A stretch of 64,000 bases of DNA from Streptomyces hydrogenans (GTDB taxonomy: Bacteria; Actinomycetota; Actinomycetes; Streptomycetales; Streptomycetaceae): positions 1-64,000 of the forward strand of contig NZ_BNBS01000023.1 of NCBI RefSeq assembly GCF_014656075.1, read 5' to 3'. A program made the position numbers and the translations under genes. The notes under the pieces were generated by a model that worked only from the letters and a program-made list of their open reading frames with translations, was not told the DNA's origin and did no database searches. Below, in pieces: positions 25,990 through 35,348 of this stretch (positions are counted from its first letter, which is position 1; each line of letters starts with the position of its first letter).

Positions 25990-28900
25990 GGCTGCCGTCC
26001 TTGCGTAGCCGGATGAAGGGGGACGAGAAGGGATCGGCGACGTGGTAGGTCGGGAAGGTGTACCGGCTCGGCCGGTCCGGTCCCTCAGGGTCGAGGCCGG
26101 CCAGGGCCCGCAGGCGGTCGGTGCGGCACTCCACGCCGAGGGGGTGGAACCAGTTGAGGACGTTGAGGATCAGGTCGTACTGCTCCTTGGTGACGGCCGC
26201 GCCGGGCTTCGACTCCAGCGTGTCCTTGAGCCGGACCTCGCACTGGTAGGGCCGCAGCCCTTCGGCGGGGAGGTGGCCGGCCCGGATCGTGACCCGGCCC
26301 GCCGCGCGGCCGGCGACCGTGCACACCGGGGCGTCCGGGGTCACCGGTTCGGCGGCGCCGTGGCCGTGCCCCACGGACGACCAGGTGAGCACCTCGCCCA
26401 CGCCGGTGCCCAGCGGGAGTTCGGCGTCGAGCCTCGGGGGGCCGGGCGGGGTCGCGCGGAGGGGCGCGGGGTCGGCGAGGAGCACGGTGCCGCCGTGGCG
26501 CGGGGCCATGACCAGGCACGGCGGGTAGGGGGCGCCGGCGGGGCTCGCGGCGAGGGCGGTGCCGCCCCGGCCGGGGCTGAACACCTGCGGGAGGCGGGTG
26601 TCGGAGGCGACGTCGACGAGGTGCACCCGACCGGTCGCCGCGGGCGTGTCGCCTTCCGTCGCCACGTACAGCAGCCCGCCGTCGCCGCTGAGGCCGAGCG
26701 CCACCGGGGTCGCGCCGGCGGGGAATCCGCCGATGGTCCTCTCCGGGTTCCCGGCCGGCGGCCGGTAGACCCGGAGGACCGCGGCGGCGCCCGGACCCGG
26801 TGCGGGGCAGATCACGTACAGCTTCTTCCCGTCCGGGGAGAGGGCGGCGCAGCGGGCCGTCGGGTCGCGGGTGTCGACGTTCTCGCGCAGGGCCAGCGTC
26901 GCGCGTTCCACGCGGCACCAGTGGCCGTCGTCGAGGACGGCGTACAGGGAGGGGCCGGCGGCGGCGACCACGAGGGCCTTCGGCACGGCGGGCAGGGGCA
27001 GGGGGGTCGCGGCGGCACCGGTCGTGAGGGAGAAGGCGCGCAGGGTCTTGTCGCCGCAGCCGACGTAGAGCCTCTCGGTGTCCGTCGCCAGGGCCGTCGG
27101 GAACGGGCAGGCGATCTCCGCGGGAGTGGCGGCGGGTGCCAGGGTCGACGGGTCGAGGACCTCGACGCGGCCGATCCGCTCGTGGGCCACGAAGAGGTGT
27201 CCGCCGCCGAAGGCCAGGGCTCCGGGGAAGGGCTTCACCCTGCGGGAGGTGTCCGGACGGATCCGGGGAGCGGGGCGCCCGTCCTCCGCCCCGAGGGCGA
27301 AGGAGGTGACCCGGTGGCTGCCCGGCTCGGCGAGGAAGACCCGTGAGCCGTCGGCGGCGAAGCAGGCCGCGGTGGGGTCGGCCGAGGGGGTGACCTCGAC
27401 CTGGACGGACCGGCCTACGTCCACTTCCGCGGGGCCCTGGTCCCTGACCTCCACGCCGAGTTGCTCGCCGGGGGCGACGGCGACGCGCACGGTCCGTGGG
27501 CCGTTCGGGTCGGTGGGCGGCGGCGCGTCGATCCGGATGTGGTCGAAGCCCGCGGCGAAGGCCCGCGCGGCGAGGGCCGGGGCGGTCAGCACGGTGTGGC
27601 GCAGGCGCAGGGCCCGGCCCTGGTGGTGGAGGGCGGCGTCGGGGTCGGGTTCCGAGCGGCCGTCCGGGGGCGGTGCGTCCTCGGGCTCCGGGACGTACGA
27701 CCGGAGGACGTCGAGCGTGCCGGCCGTGTCCGCGAGGAGGTCGAGCAGCCGGTCGAGGGCGTCGGCGGTGACGCGTTGCGTCAGGCGGTCCTCGAGTTCG
27801 GGGCCGTACGCGACGGGGCTCGGGGGGTCGGTCAGGTCGTCGGTGCGGACGCGCATCGCGTCCGGGGCGAAGTCGTCGGTGGGCGTGCCCGCCGCGGCCT
27901 TCTCGGCGGCGCCGCGGAGGCCGGTGCCGCTGACGCTCTGGCCGGCGGTGAGGGAGTCCTCGGACAGGCCGATCCGGATCCGCCGGGTGCCGCTGCCGAC
28001 GTGGCCGCGGCGGACGACCTCGACCCGGACGGAGACGTCCCCGGCCGCGCGGGCGTGCAGGACGCCCGGCTCGCGGGGCCGGAGGAGGGCGTCGCCGGCG
28101 CCGGAGCGGAGGACGGACCAGCGGATCTCGGCGTCGGCGAAGCGGGACGGGTCGGGTTCCACGCCCAGGACGAGCGCGTCTCCCTCCGTGACGTGCAGCG
28201 GGCCCGGGGAATCGTCGCTGGTGGCCGGGACGACGCGGAAGGCCTCGCCGCGCGGCTGAGCGGCGTGGACGTGACCGTCCCTGGTGTGGTGGACCCAGCC
28301 GAAGCCGGCCGCGTGGGCGAGTGCTCCGAGCCGTGCGGGGCCGACGGACGGCGGGGCGGCCAGGAGCAGGGCGCGTCCGACTCCGTGCAGGCCCGGGGAC
28401 GTGGCGTCGTACGCCTTGAGGACGTGGAGCGCGGCGGAAGGCGCCTCGTCCGGATCCGCCGCGGCGTCGTCGGCGAGTCGGCCGAGGAGGGCGTTCAGGG
28501 CGTCGGCGACGCCGAGTTGCATCCGGTGGCTGTCCCCGTCGTCCGCGAAGGTCAGTCCGGGCCGGCCCGGGTGGCTGTACAGCCAGGCGGGGTCGAAGTC
28601 GGGTTCGTCGCGGGCGGCCGTGCCGACGGCGGCCTCCTCGGACGTGCCGAACGCGCCGTCGGCGGTGACGGACTGGCTCACCGGGAGGCTCGTCGGCAGG
28701 ACGCGCAGGGCCAGGCCGCCGGTGGCCGCGGTCCCGCTCGGTTCCCGGACCACGAAGGGCTCGTGGTCCTCCGGGGCGACGGCGATCGCTCCGGCCGCCG
28801 CGTTCACCGCGTCCTGGAGCCGGTCGGGGGTGGGGAGGAGCCAGCCGTGGAAGATCCGCAGCCGGCGCCGGTACTGCTCGTCGGCCTCGCCGGTGACCGG

Positions 28901-30262
28901 GGCGAAGGTGTCGCGGGCCGTGGCGGAGATCCGTACCTCCTCGATCAGTCCCGTGTACTGGGCGATGCCGGTCCCGTCTCCCCCTGCCTCTCTTCCCCGG
29001 CCCATCACGAGGTCGGCGGAGCTGGTCAGCGCGCCGAGGGGTGCGGTGGTGACACGGCGCGCCAGCTCCTGCCCGTCGACGTGGAGGAGGACCGTGGAGG
29101 TGCCGTCCTCGCGGGCGAGCGCGCCCGCGACGTGGTGGAAGGCGCCGTCGCCGAGGTCGCGGTCGGCGAAGAGGTCGACCTCCGTGGTGCCGTCGGAGAC
29201 GGAGAAGCGGAGGTTGTGGTCGATGCCGCGGAAGGTGCCCACGGTCAGGGCCCAGCCCTCGTCCCCGGGGGAGTCGAGCGTGGCGCGCTTGGCGACCACC
29301 GCTCCGGTGGTGGTGACGGCCCGGTCGGGTCGCACGATCGCTTCGACGGTGAACGCGGCGGTGGCCGGGAGGGCGAAGACCGCGGCGTCGTCGACGCCGA
29401 TGAAGCTCTCGCCCGGCTCGGAGCCGAAGCCGAAGGCGTGGCCGAACCGGCCCGCCCGACCGCTGTGGGCGCCGGTGTTCCTGCCCTGACGGCCGGGTTC
29501 TCCGGGTGCGGCGGCGTCGACGACGCTGTCCACCTCGGCGTCGGGATCGGGGATCCCGTCCTCGTCGGCTTCGGGGAAGTCGTCGAGGTGGAAGAGCGCG
29601 ACCGTCTCCGCGTCCACCGTGTGGGGCCGGGGCGGGAAGCGGGGTGCTCCCAGGTCGAGGCCCAGGAGGTCGAGGCTGACGCCGTGGGCGGTCTCGGTGT
29701 TCCGCTGGGCCGTCACGTCCCTGAGGTGGTCGGCGACGCGCTCGTGTTCGGCGCCGATGACCCACAGGAGCTTGGCCAGGTTCCCGAGGAGGGCCGTGAC
29801 CTCCCAGGTGACGGCCCCGAAGCCGGGGGCGGGTGCGACGGGTGCGAGGCCCTTGAGCTGCAGTTGGTCGGTGATGTCGGCCGCATGGCCGGGGATCGGG
29901 ACCGTCACGGCGCGTCCGGCCGGGTGGCCCGCCGGAATGTCCGCGTCCACGTGCTCCACGGGCGCGTTCTCGTGCCGGGTGAAGGAGACCCGGACGGTGA
30001 GGGGCTCCGTGACGTCCTGCCGGGGGGCCAGCAGGTAGCGCGGGGAGGCGGGCGGTCTGCCGTAGAGGCTCTCGTAGGCGGCGAAGCCGTAAGACGGGAT
30101 GGGAAGCGTCGGATCGTCGCCGAGCGCGGTGCCGACGGGAACGTCCATGCGTTCCATGCCCCGGTCGTACGTGGCGGGCAGGGCGTCCCGCATGACGGCG
30201 AGGGCGCCGCCCGTCAACGGGTCGGGGAAGCGGGGACGGCCGCCGGGCCGGACCGTGCTCAT
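25982..30262 (-). CDS. Giant gpI-like baseplate protein with LamG and beta-propeller domains
   Basis: A 1426-aa protein. Residues ~1-215 resemble phage tail protein I (DPLTGGALAVMRDALPATYD and LLGNLAKLLWVIGAEHERVA). Residues ~220-445 form a laminin-G/concanavalin-like domain (TVEAIVRPDRAV, STVLLHVDGQELARR, YTGLIEEVRISATAR). A long middle region with two related alpha/beta blocks (ALNALLGRLADDAA, ALDRLLDLLADTAGT, each followed by a RALLL/RALRL segment) precedes a YVTN-like beta-propeller at ~960-1265 (ACFAADGSRVFLAEPGSHRV, CAALSPDGKKLYVICPAPG). P2 gpI is under 200 residues, so this one carries very large insertions likely to be displayed outside the baseplate for surface binding. The ATG overlaps the gpJ stop (ATGA). 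Confidence 0.82.
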   Translation of the reverse strand: MSTVRPGGRPRFPDPLTGGALAVMRDALPATYDRGMERMDVPVGTALGDDPTLPIPSYGFAAYESLYGRPPASPRYLLAPRQDVTEPLTVRVSFTRHENAPVEHVDADIPAGHPAGRAVTVPIPGHAADITDQLQLKGLAPVAPAPGFGAVTWEVTALLGNLAKLLWVIGAEHERVADHLRDVTAQRNTETAHGVSLDLLGLDLGAPRFPPRPHTVDAETVALFHLDDFPEADEDGIPDPDAEVDSVVDAAAPGEPGRQGRNTGAHSGRAGRFGHAFGFGSEPGESFIGVDDAAVFALPATAAFTVEAIVRPDRAVTTTGAVVAKRATLDSPGDEGWALTVGTFRGIDHNLRFSVSDGTTEVDLFADRDLGDGAFHHVAGALAREDGTSTVLLHVDGQELARRVTTAPLGALTSSADLVMGRGREAGGDGTGIAQYTGLIEEVRISATARDTFAPVTGEADEQYRRRLRIFHGWLLPTPDRLQDAVNAAAGAIAVAPEDHEPFVVREPSGTAATGGLALRVLPTSLPVSQSVTADGAFGTSEEAAVGTAARDEPDFDPAWLYSHPGRPGLTFADDGDSHRMQLGVADALNALLGRLADDAAADPDEAPSAALHVLKAYDATSPGLHGVGRALLLAAPPSVGPARLGALAHAAGFGWVHHTRDGHVHAAQPRGEAFRVVPATSDDSPGPLHVTEGDALVLGVEPDPSRFADAEIRWSVLRSGAGDALLRPREPGVLHARAAGDVSVRVEVVRRGHVGSGTRRIRIGLSEDSLTAGQSVSGTGLRGAAEKAAAGTPTDDFAPDAMRVRTDDLTDPPSPVAYGPELEDRLTQRVTADALDRLLDLLADTAGTLDVLRSYVPEPEDAPPPDGRSEPDPDAALHHQGRALRLRHTVLTAPALAARAFAAGFDHIRIDAPPPTDPNGPRTVRVAVAPGEQLGVEVRDQGPAEVDVGRSVQVEVTPSADPTAACFAADGSRVFLAEPGSHRVTSFALGAEDGRPAPRIRPDTSRRVKPFPGALAFGGGHLFVAHERIGRVEVLDPSTLAPAATPAEIACPFPTALATDTERLYVGCGDKTLRAFSLTTGAAATPLPLPAVPKALVVAAAGPSLYAVLDDGHWCRVERATLALRENVDTRDPTARCAALSPDGKKLYVICPAPGPGAAAVLRVYRPPAGNPERTIGGFPAGATPVALGLSGDGGLLYVATEGDTPAATGRVHLVDVASDTRLPQVFSPGRGGTALAASPAGAPYPPCLVMAPRHGGTVLLADPAPLRATPPGPPRLDAELPLGTGVGEVLTWSSVGHGHGAAEPVTPDAPVCTVAGRAAGRVTIRAGHLPAEGLRPYQCEVRLKDTLESKPGAAVTKEQYDLILNVLNWFHPLGVECRTDRLRALAGLDPEGPDRPSRYTFPTYHVADPFSSPFIRLRKDGSHD

Positions 30263-31584
30263 GCGACCACGACCTGGAGGTCGGCCATGGAGGTCTCCAC
30301 GGAGAAGCGGGCGATCTCGTCGGGAGCGAGGTCCAGGTTCTCGCCCACGGACAGTTCCCGCGCGCCGCCGTAGACGCCGCCCCCGTAGGAGGTCTGCCCG
30401 AAGGCGGGGGCGAAGCGGCGCAGCCGCAGGTTGCGCACGTCCACCACGCCCGCCACGGTGCGGGAGCTGAGGACGATGTCGGAGTGGAGCACGCCGTGGC
30501 CGAGCCGCAGCCGGTTGACGGAGGCCCGCACGGCGTCGAGGATCGCGCCCTTGACGGCCTCCTCGTCGTGGCCGGCCTCGACGACGAGGGTGGCGCGCAT
30601 CCCGACGTCGACCTGGTTGGCCGCGAGGACGTCGGGGAAGATCGACACCGGCCGCCACTGGCGTACGACCGCGAGGACCTCGTCGTACACGCCGGAGACG
30701 AGCGCCTCACCGCTGTTCCAGGGCCAGCCGGGCTCGGCGGCGACGACGATGTCGAAGAAGTAGGGGGAGCCGGTCTGGCGGTCCCTGGAGAAGGCGCGGC
30801 TCCCGTAGCGGAAGGTGCCGAAGGTGCGACGGGTGGCCTCCACCCCGCCGAGCGGGTCGAAGACCGCCGCGTCCCGGACGCCGTTCACGTCGAGCACCTG
30901 GGCGAGCAGGGCCTCCTGGGTCCACACGGTGCGGGGGACGCCGAGCAGGCGGGCCCGGTACACGGCGTCGGATTCGCCGATGTCGCCGTCGTGGAAGGAC
31001 TGTTGCGCGACCGCCTGGACCTCGGCGGCGCCGAGGTCGAGGTTGTACCGGGCCCATTCGGGGTCGAGTCGCAGCCTGGTGCCGGCGGCGATGTTCCCGG
31101 TCTCGCCCCGCGTGACGGCCTCGGCCTCGACGGTGGTGCTCCGCCGCTCCGTGGACAGCAGGGCGGTCCGCGTGCTCCGGAAGGCGAGGACGGGCGTGTC
31201 GGCCGCGGGCTCGGTCAGGAGGACGGTGCCCTGCGGGAGGGCGTACCGCCGGTCGTCCTCCTCGTTCGCGAGGGTGAGGAAGACGGGACCCCGGGCGCGC
31301 AGTTCGCGGCGGCGCAGGCCGAGGTCGCGGCCGAGCAGGGCCAGGCTGGGGCCCTGGGCGGTGGTGACGAAGGTGCCGTAGTACTGGGATTCGAGGGCCC
31401 GCCACAGTTCGTGGGTGTCGAAGGCGGCGGCGTCCAGGACCTTGCGCAGGGCGCTGCCCGAGGTGAGGTCGACGTCGTCGCCGAACATGGCTCGCGCGCG
31501 GGTCTGCTGGTCGGCGATGATCCGGTCGATGCCTTTGACGACGAATCCGTCCTCGGTGACGCCGAACCGTTCCTCGGAGGTCAT
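30259..31584 (-). CDS. Baseplate J/gp47-like assembly protein
   Basis: A 441-aa wedge protein of contractile-tail baseplates. It has the family N-terminus (GIDRIIADQQTRARAMFGDD, DLTSGSALRKVLDAAAFDTH), the middle ARGPVFLTLANEEDDRRYAL and LPQGTVLLT strand region, VTRGETGNIAAGTRLRLD, the GDIGESDAVYRARLLGVPRT segment common in J proteins, and a C-terminal VDVGMRATLVVEAGHDEEAV. The length is like phage gpJ/XkdT rather than the ~900-aa eCIS Cis11/Afp11, an argument that this is a compact, phage-like system. Its ATG overlaps the gp25 stop by four bases. Confidence 0.9.
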   Translation of the reverse strand: MTSEERFGVTEDGFVVKGIDRIIADQQTRARAMFGDDVDLTSGSALRKVLDAAAFDTHELWRALESQYYGTFVTTAQGPSLALLGRDLGLRRRELRARGPVFLTLANEEDDRRYALPQGTVLLTEPAADTPVLAFRSTRTALLSTERRSTTVEAEAVTRGETGNIAAGTRLRLDPEWARYNLDLGAAEVQAVAQQSFHDGDIGESDAVYRARLLGVPRTVWTQEALLAQVLDVNGVRDAAVFDPLGGVEATRRTFGTFRYGSRAFSRDRQTGSPYFFDIVVAAEPGWPWNSGEALVSGVYDEVLAVVRQWRPVSIFPDVLAANQVDVGMRATLVVEAGHDEEAVKGAILDAVRASVNRLRLGHGVLHSDIVLSSRTVAGVVDVRNLRLRRFAPAFGQTSYGGGVYGGARELSVGENLDLAPDEIARFSVETSMADLQVVVA

Positions 31585-32285
31585 GGGGTCCCCCTTGCTC
31601 GGAGGGTGACTGTGGTGTTCGCGACGGTGTCGACGATGGCGTAGACCGTGTGGACGCGGGCCGCGTGCGCGGCGGCGACCTCCTTGCGGTGGGTCTCCTC
31701 GTCGAGTCCCGGCCGCAGCTCCAGATAGCGCGGGTCGTCGTCGAAGACCACCTCCCGCACGTCGGTGACCCGGAGGTCCGAGCCGAGGCAGCGGACGAGT
31801 TCCATCGCGAGGAACTGCTTGCGGGTGGGCAGGTCGTGGGCGTAGGTGCCGATGGCCAGGCGGTCGAAGCCGAACCGGGTGTTGAGCCGGTCGCTGCCGG
31901 TCTGGGTGGAGACGCCCAGTTCGAGCGCCTCGACCAGGGCGACGGCGCCGAGGGCGACGACGAGGTCGTGGGAGCGTGCGTCGAGGACGAGGTCCCCGTC
32001 GTCGAGGGCGAGGCTCCGGCCGAGGCTCGGGGCGCCCGCGCCCGACGCGTCGCCGGACGGGTACGGGCGCGGGGCGGGGGACGGTTCCGATCCGACCGCC
32101 GAGGCGCGGAGGGGGATCGGGAGGGACGGGACGGGGGGCGACGGCGGGGATCCGAGGGCGTGGGCGACGTGCCCGCCGTCGGCGTCCCCGGCCCGACCGC
32201 CGGGGCGGTCTTCGAACTGCCCCCCGGCGGATGCTCCGACCCGTCCGCCGGCGGGAGGGTCGTCGTGCGGTGCGCGCGGGGTCAT
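31581..32285 (-). CDS. gp25-like baseplate wedge protein with extended N-terminus
   Basis: A 234-aa protein. Residues ~1-90 are Pro/Ser/Gly-rich and disordered, unlike normal ~130-aa gp25 proteins. The remainder carries gp25 features, such as DARSHDLVVALGAVALVEAL, RFGFDRLAIGTYAHDLPTRK and LRVTDVREVVFDDDPRYLEL. gp25 caps the baseplate wedge and nucleates the sheath. The ATG reuses the A of the PAAR-like gene's stop (TGATG), so the start is well constrained, and the stop overlaps the gpJ start. Family assignment comes from these strands and from its position between PAAR and gpJ. Confidence 0.75.
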   Translation of the reverse strand: MTPRAPHDDPPAGGRVGASAGGQFEDRPGGRAGDADGGHVAHALGSPPSPPVPSLPIPLRASAVGSEPSPAPRPYPSGDASGAGAPSLGRSLALDDGDLVLDARSHDLVVALGAVALVEALELGVSTQTGSDRLNTRFGFDRLAIGTYAHDLPTRKQFLAMELVRCLGSDLRVTDVREVVFDDDPRYLELRPGLDEETHRKEVAAAHAARVHTVYAIVDTVANTTVTLRARGTP

Positions 32286-32659
32286 CAGAGGGTCTCCAGC
32301 ACGTTCTGGCCGGGGTCGGACACCGTCCAGCGGCCGGGCCCGGCCCCGCTCGCGGTGACCCCGGAGGCCGTGGCCAGCAGGACCGGGGTGCCTCCGACGG
32401 TCAGTTTCCTCGACCACCCGTCGGGCGTCGCCGGGGTGAGGGCGCAGGGCTGGGGCACCCCGGCGGGGGTGGTCGCGGAGCAGGGGGAGAGCATGCCCGG
32501 GGCGGGGGTGGTGGGCGAGCCGAACACCAGGCCGTTCTCCTTGCCCGCGAGGACGACGCCCCTGCCCTTGACGGTGACCCTGGGGTCGCCCGCGGCGAGC
32601 GTGAGCCTGCCCTGATGGGTGCACTGGATGACCGCGCCCGCGACGAGTACGAGGGACAT
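32285..32659 (-). CDS. PAAR-like spike-tip protein (DUF4280-like)
   Basis: A 124-aa protein beginning LVAGAVIQCTHQGRLTLAAG and DPRVTVKGRGVVLAGKENGL, the membrane-facing PAAR/DUF4280 strand pattern. It has Cys/His residues (C14, H16, then CSATTPAGVPQPC) that could bind a metal at the tip of a conical spike. PAAR proteins sharpen VgrG/gpV spikes and can carry cargo. It is sandwiched between the hub/spike and gp25 genes with one-base stop-start overlaps on both sides, which fixes its boundaries. Confidence 0.8.
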   Translation of the reverse strand: MSLVLVAGAVIQCTHQGRLTLAAGDPRVTVKGRGVVLAGKENGLVFGSPTTPAPGMLSPCSATTPAGVPQPCALTPATPDGWSRKLTVGGTPVLLATASGVTASGAGPGRWTVSDPGQNVLETL

Positions 32660-34404
32660 CAGCTGATCGCCACCTTTCCCTTGCCGATCGTGAGGGTGGC
32701 TCCCCCGGACGTGAGGACCACGTCCTGCTGTCCGCCGTCGACGGTGACCTTGCCTTCGGCGTCGATCGTGACGGTGGTCCCCGACTTGTGGGTGAGCCGG
32801 AAGACTTCGGCGGGCCCCGCGGTGGGGCGTTCTCCGACGTCCGAGCAGGCCTTCTCGCCGATCGCGATCGTCAGCCCGATCGCCTCGACGACGCGCAGGC
32901 CCTCCGCGGTGATCAGGTCGTTGACGCCCTTGCCCGTCGGCTTGGGCGAGCCGCTGACGGTGAGCTCGGTGGGGAGGCAGAGCCACCAGTCGCCGTCCTT
33001 GGCCTTGGGGCGCTCCGTCCGGGGGTCGTTGGGCCACAGGAATCCGGTCACCACGGTGTCGTCGGGGTCGTCCCTGACCTGGTTGAGGAGGGCGCGCATG
33101 CCCGGGTACACCGGCACCGTCAGGCCGACGCTGTGCCAGGCGAACGGCGACGCGACGGGCTTGTCGTACCGTTCGCCCCGCTCGCCGGTGACCCGCACGT
33201 CCACGCTGGGCGACGCCATGGCCTCGTTGGGCCGCTGGCCGACGAGGACGCTCGCGACCCGCTCGTCCGGCTTGGCCCTGTCGACCTCGCCGACGTCGAC
33301 CGAGGGGTTGGCGGCGGCGCGCTCCTGGGCCTTGCCGGCGATCAGGTCCGCGACCGAGTGGGGGGTCGCCTTCCGGGCGAGTTCGCTGCGCCGGTGGTTG
33401 CCGCCCACGGCGCTGAACTCCACGGCGCGGCCGGCGCAGGTGTATCCGTTCCGGGTGGAGAAGGTGTGGGTCAGCTGGAGGACGCGGAAGCCCACGAGCG
33501 GCTTGTCGTAGCCCTCCACTCCGGCGGCGACCATCTGTCCGGCCCTCAGGGAGGGGACGCCGAGCACGGTGAAGTCGAAGAGCTCCACGTCCGCGGGGTC
33601 GGAGGGGTCGGTGGTGAGGCTCTGTCTGCCGACCGGTTCCAGGTGGTCGGGTTTGAACTCGGCCAGCCGGGCGACCGTCATCGTCTCGTGGGCGACGAGG
33701 CACTCCTCGGCGAGCATCATGGCCTTGAGCAGCGCGTCCTTGGGGATGACCGGGAACCTGCTCCGCTTGGGCGGATCGCTCAGCGTGAGCCCGCACTGGA
33801 CCGCTCCGTCCTGGACGAGGATCTCGTAGCCGAAGTCGGAGGCCATTCCCTTGAGCAGTTCGAAGGAGTTCTTGCCGGTCCTGCTGATCGGCCGGGCGGG
33901 GGCTCCGGGTTCCTCGGGTCCCTTCAGCTCGACCTTGGCGCGCTCGGCGATGTACTTCGCCGCCTCGTAGGGCGTCGCCTCGCGCTTCGCGAGGGTGGCT
34001 CGGGGCGGATCGCTGCCCGGCTCGGTGTGGTTGAGGAGCTTGTACGCGGCCTCCTCGACCCCCGAGAGACGCATGGCGAGCGGCGGGAACCGGGTGCTCG
34101 ACTTGATCGTGTCGACCCTGCCGGACAGGGCCACCTCCCGGCTGGAGGGGTCGTCCAGGTAGCCGAGACGGATGTCGACGGGGATTCCGCCGTCGGGGCC
34201 CGGCTTCTTGCCGAGCGCCTCGGTCAGCGTCTTGTGCAGGTCGAGCGGCAGGTCCTCGAAGGTGATGTCGAAGCGTGCCGGTTCACCGATCTCGTACCGG
34301 ACGACGATCTCGGCGTCGGCCAACGCCGTGCCGCTGAGGACGTCGTTCGAGATCTTCTGCCGCAGTTTCGGGAAGTCGACCTGGTACCAGAGGATCACGC
34401 CCAT
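32659..34404 (-). CDS. Baseplate hub/spike protein (VgrG/gpD-gpV-like)
   Basis: A 581-aa protein. The N-terminal ~330 residues resemble the gp27/gpD hub (LADAEIVVRYEIGEPARFDI, then LLNHTEPGSDPP and NSFELLKGMASDFGYEILVQ). A gp5-type OB fold follows around 410-500 (HSVGLTVPVYPGMRALLNQV and VTGFLWPNDPRTERPKAKDG). It ends in a strand-rich needle (TIDAEGKVTVDGGQQDVVLT). This is a fused hub-spike as in VgrG. The ATG overlaps the preceding gene by ten bases; a GTG two codons later would give a GTGA overlap and is an equally plausible start. Confidence 0.87.
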   Translation of the reverse strand: MGVILWYQVDFPKLRQKISNDVLSGTALADAEIVVRYEIGEPARFDITFEDLPLDLHKTLTEALGKKPGPDGGIPVDIRLGYLDDPSSREVALSGRVDTIKSSTRFPPLAMRLSGVEEAAYKLLNHTEPGSDPPRATLAKREATPYEAAKYIAERAKVELKGPEEPGAPARPISRTGKNSFELLKGMASDFGYEILVQDGAVQCGLTLSDPPKRSRFPVIPKDALLKAMMLAEECLVAHETMTVARLAEFKPDHLEPVGRQSLTTDPSDPADVELFDFTVLGVPSLRAGQMVAAGVEGYDKPLVGFRVLQLTHTFSTRNGYTCAGRAVEFSAVGGNHRRSELARKATPHSVADLIAGKAQERAAANPSVDVGEVDRAKPDERVASVLVGQRPNEAMASPSVDVRVTGERGERYDKPVASPFAWHSVGLTVPVYPGMRALLNQVRDDPDDTVVTGFLWPNDPRTERPKAKDGDWWLCLPTELTVSGSPKPTGKGVNDLITAEGLRVVEAIGLTIAIGEKACSDVGERPTAGPAEVFRLTHKSGTTVTIDAEGKVTVDGGQQDVVLTSGGATLTIGKGKVAIS

Positions 34405-34820
34405 CGCCGTGCCACCCCGATCACGATCCGGGAGCCGTAGTGGCCGCTTCCGTTGAGGTTGCCGCGGGCCACCGTCGCCTCGACTAGCTTGACGGCCAGC
34501 GGGCCCGCCTCGTGGACGAGGTCCGGCTCGGGCACGAGTTTGCGCAGGAGGAGGACCCGCGGGCCGTCGGGGCCGGGGCCGGTCACCCGGAGCACCAGGT
34601 GACCGGGGGGCAGGGGCTGGAGCCCGGGGTCCATCGGCTGCGGGACCCGGCTCCACACGGCCAGGTCGTACAGCGTCTCGGGCGGATCGTCCTCGCCGCC
34701 GTCGAAGTTGGCGTACAGCGCGAAGTCGTACGTGGTCTCGCCCACCGGGCACTGGAAGCCCTGGGGCAGTCCCGCGTCGGGCTCGACGGGCAGTCGGTGG
34801 AAGAGCGGTTCGTCGGTCAC
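34395..34820 (-). CDS. Unknown 141-aa baseplate-region protein
   Basis: A 141-aa soluble protein of unassigned family: HRLPVEPDAGLPQGFQCPVG, TTYDFALYANFDGGEDDPPE, then LPPGHLVLRVTGPGPDGPRV and a basic strand-rich end. It starts with a GTG that overlaps the stop of the upstream gene (GTGA) and its own stop overlaps the hub/spike start, so it is translated as part of the baseplate block. By position it could be a hub accessory between the gp53-slot protein and the hub. No motif supports more. Confidence 0.65.
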   Translation of the reverse strand: MTDEPLFHRLPVEPDAGLPQGFQCPVGETTYDFALYANFDGGEDDPPETLYDLAVWSRVPQPMDPGLQPLPPGHLVLRVTGPGPDGPRVLLLRKLVPEPDLVHEAGPLAVKLVEATVARGNLNGSGHYGSRIVIGVARRWA

Positions 34821-35326
34821 AGCCCACCTCCCAGCTGCCGGGACGGGGAACGCGTCTTGCTCACGGTGGGGATCGCGACGGAGCCGGCGGCGAGCGCCAG
34901 GTCCATCGCTTCCCCGAGGATCGCGGTCAGGCTGGAGCGCGGCACCTGTTCGAGGCTGATGGTGACGTCCAGGGCGTCCCGCTTCTGGTTGCTCTGGGTG
35001 AAGCGCAGGCTGGTGATCTGCATGTCGAGGCTGACCGTCATCCCGCAGACCACCGGCAGCCCGGCCACCTTCATCAAGGGCGCCGTGGAGCCCGCCAGCG
35101 CCCGCGAGGTGAGCGCCATCGCCTCCAGGCCCTTCTTGGACAGCAGCCGGGTCCTGCCGACGAGTACGGCCTCCACGCTGATCGTCCGGGTCGTCGGCGC
35201 CACGAGCTGGGCGAGTCGGCTCCCCGCGATCCTGGCCACCTGGTAGCCCTCGCTGAGGGACAGGCTGGTGACCGTGAACAGCGGCACCGCGCCGATCAGG
35301 ACGGGAACGTTCACACCGGCCGGCAT
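34817..35326 (-). CDS. Unknown 169-aa protein in the tube-baseplate (gp53/LysM) position
   Basis: A 169-aa protein with a beta-rich N-terminus (VPVLIGAVPLFTVTSLSLSE), GYQVARIAGSRLAQLVAPTT, RTISVEAVLVGRTRLLSKKG and a conserved-looking RDALDVTISLEQVPRSSLTA. It occupies the slot where contractile systems usually encode the LysM/gp53 protein joining tube to hub, yet no LysM signature is visible. GGGAGG precedes the ATG and the gene begins 22 bases after the AHH-protein stop. A tube-initiator role is inferred only from order. Confidence 0.65.
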   Translation of the reverse strand: MPAGVNVPVLIGAVPLFTVTSLSLSEGYQVARIAGSRLAQLVAPTTRTISVEAVLVGRTRLLSKKGLEAMALTSRALAGSTAPLMKVAGLPVVCGMTVSLDMQITSLRFTQSNQKRDALDVTISLEQVPRSSLTAILGEAMDLALAAGSVAIPTVSKTRSPSRQLGGGL

Positions 35327-35348
35327 CGTCCGCGCCTCCCTCGCCCGC

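Noticed and set aside
26085..30710. Second long minus-strand frame overlapping the giant gpI-like gene
   Set aside because: Arg/Pro-rich with no domain; the other frame shows LamG, propeller and gpI features.
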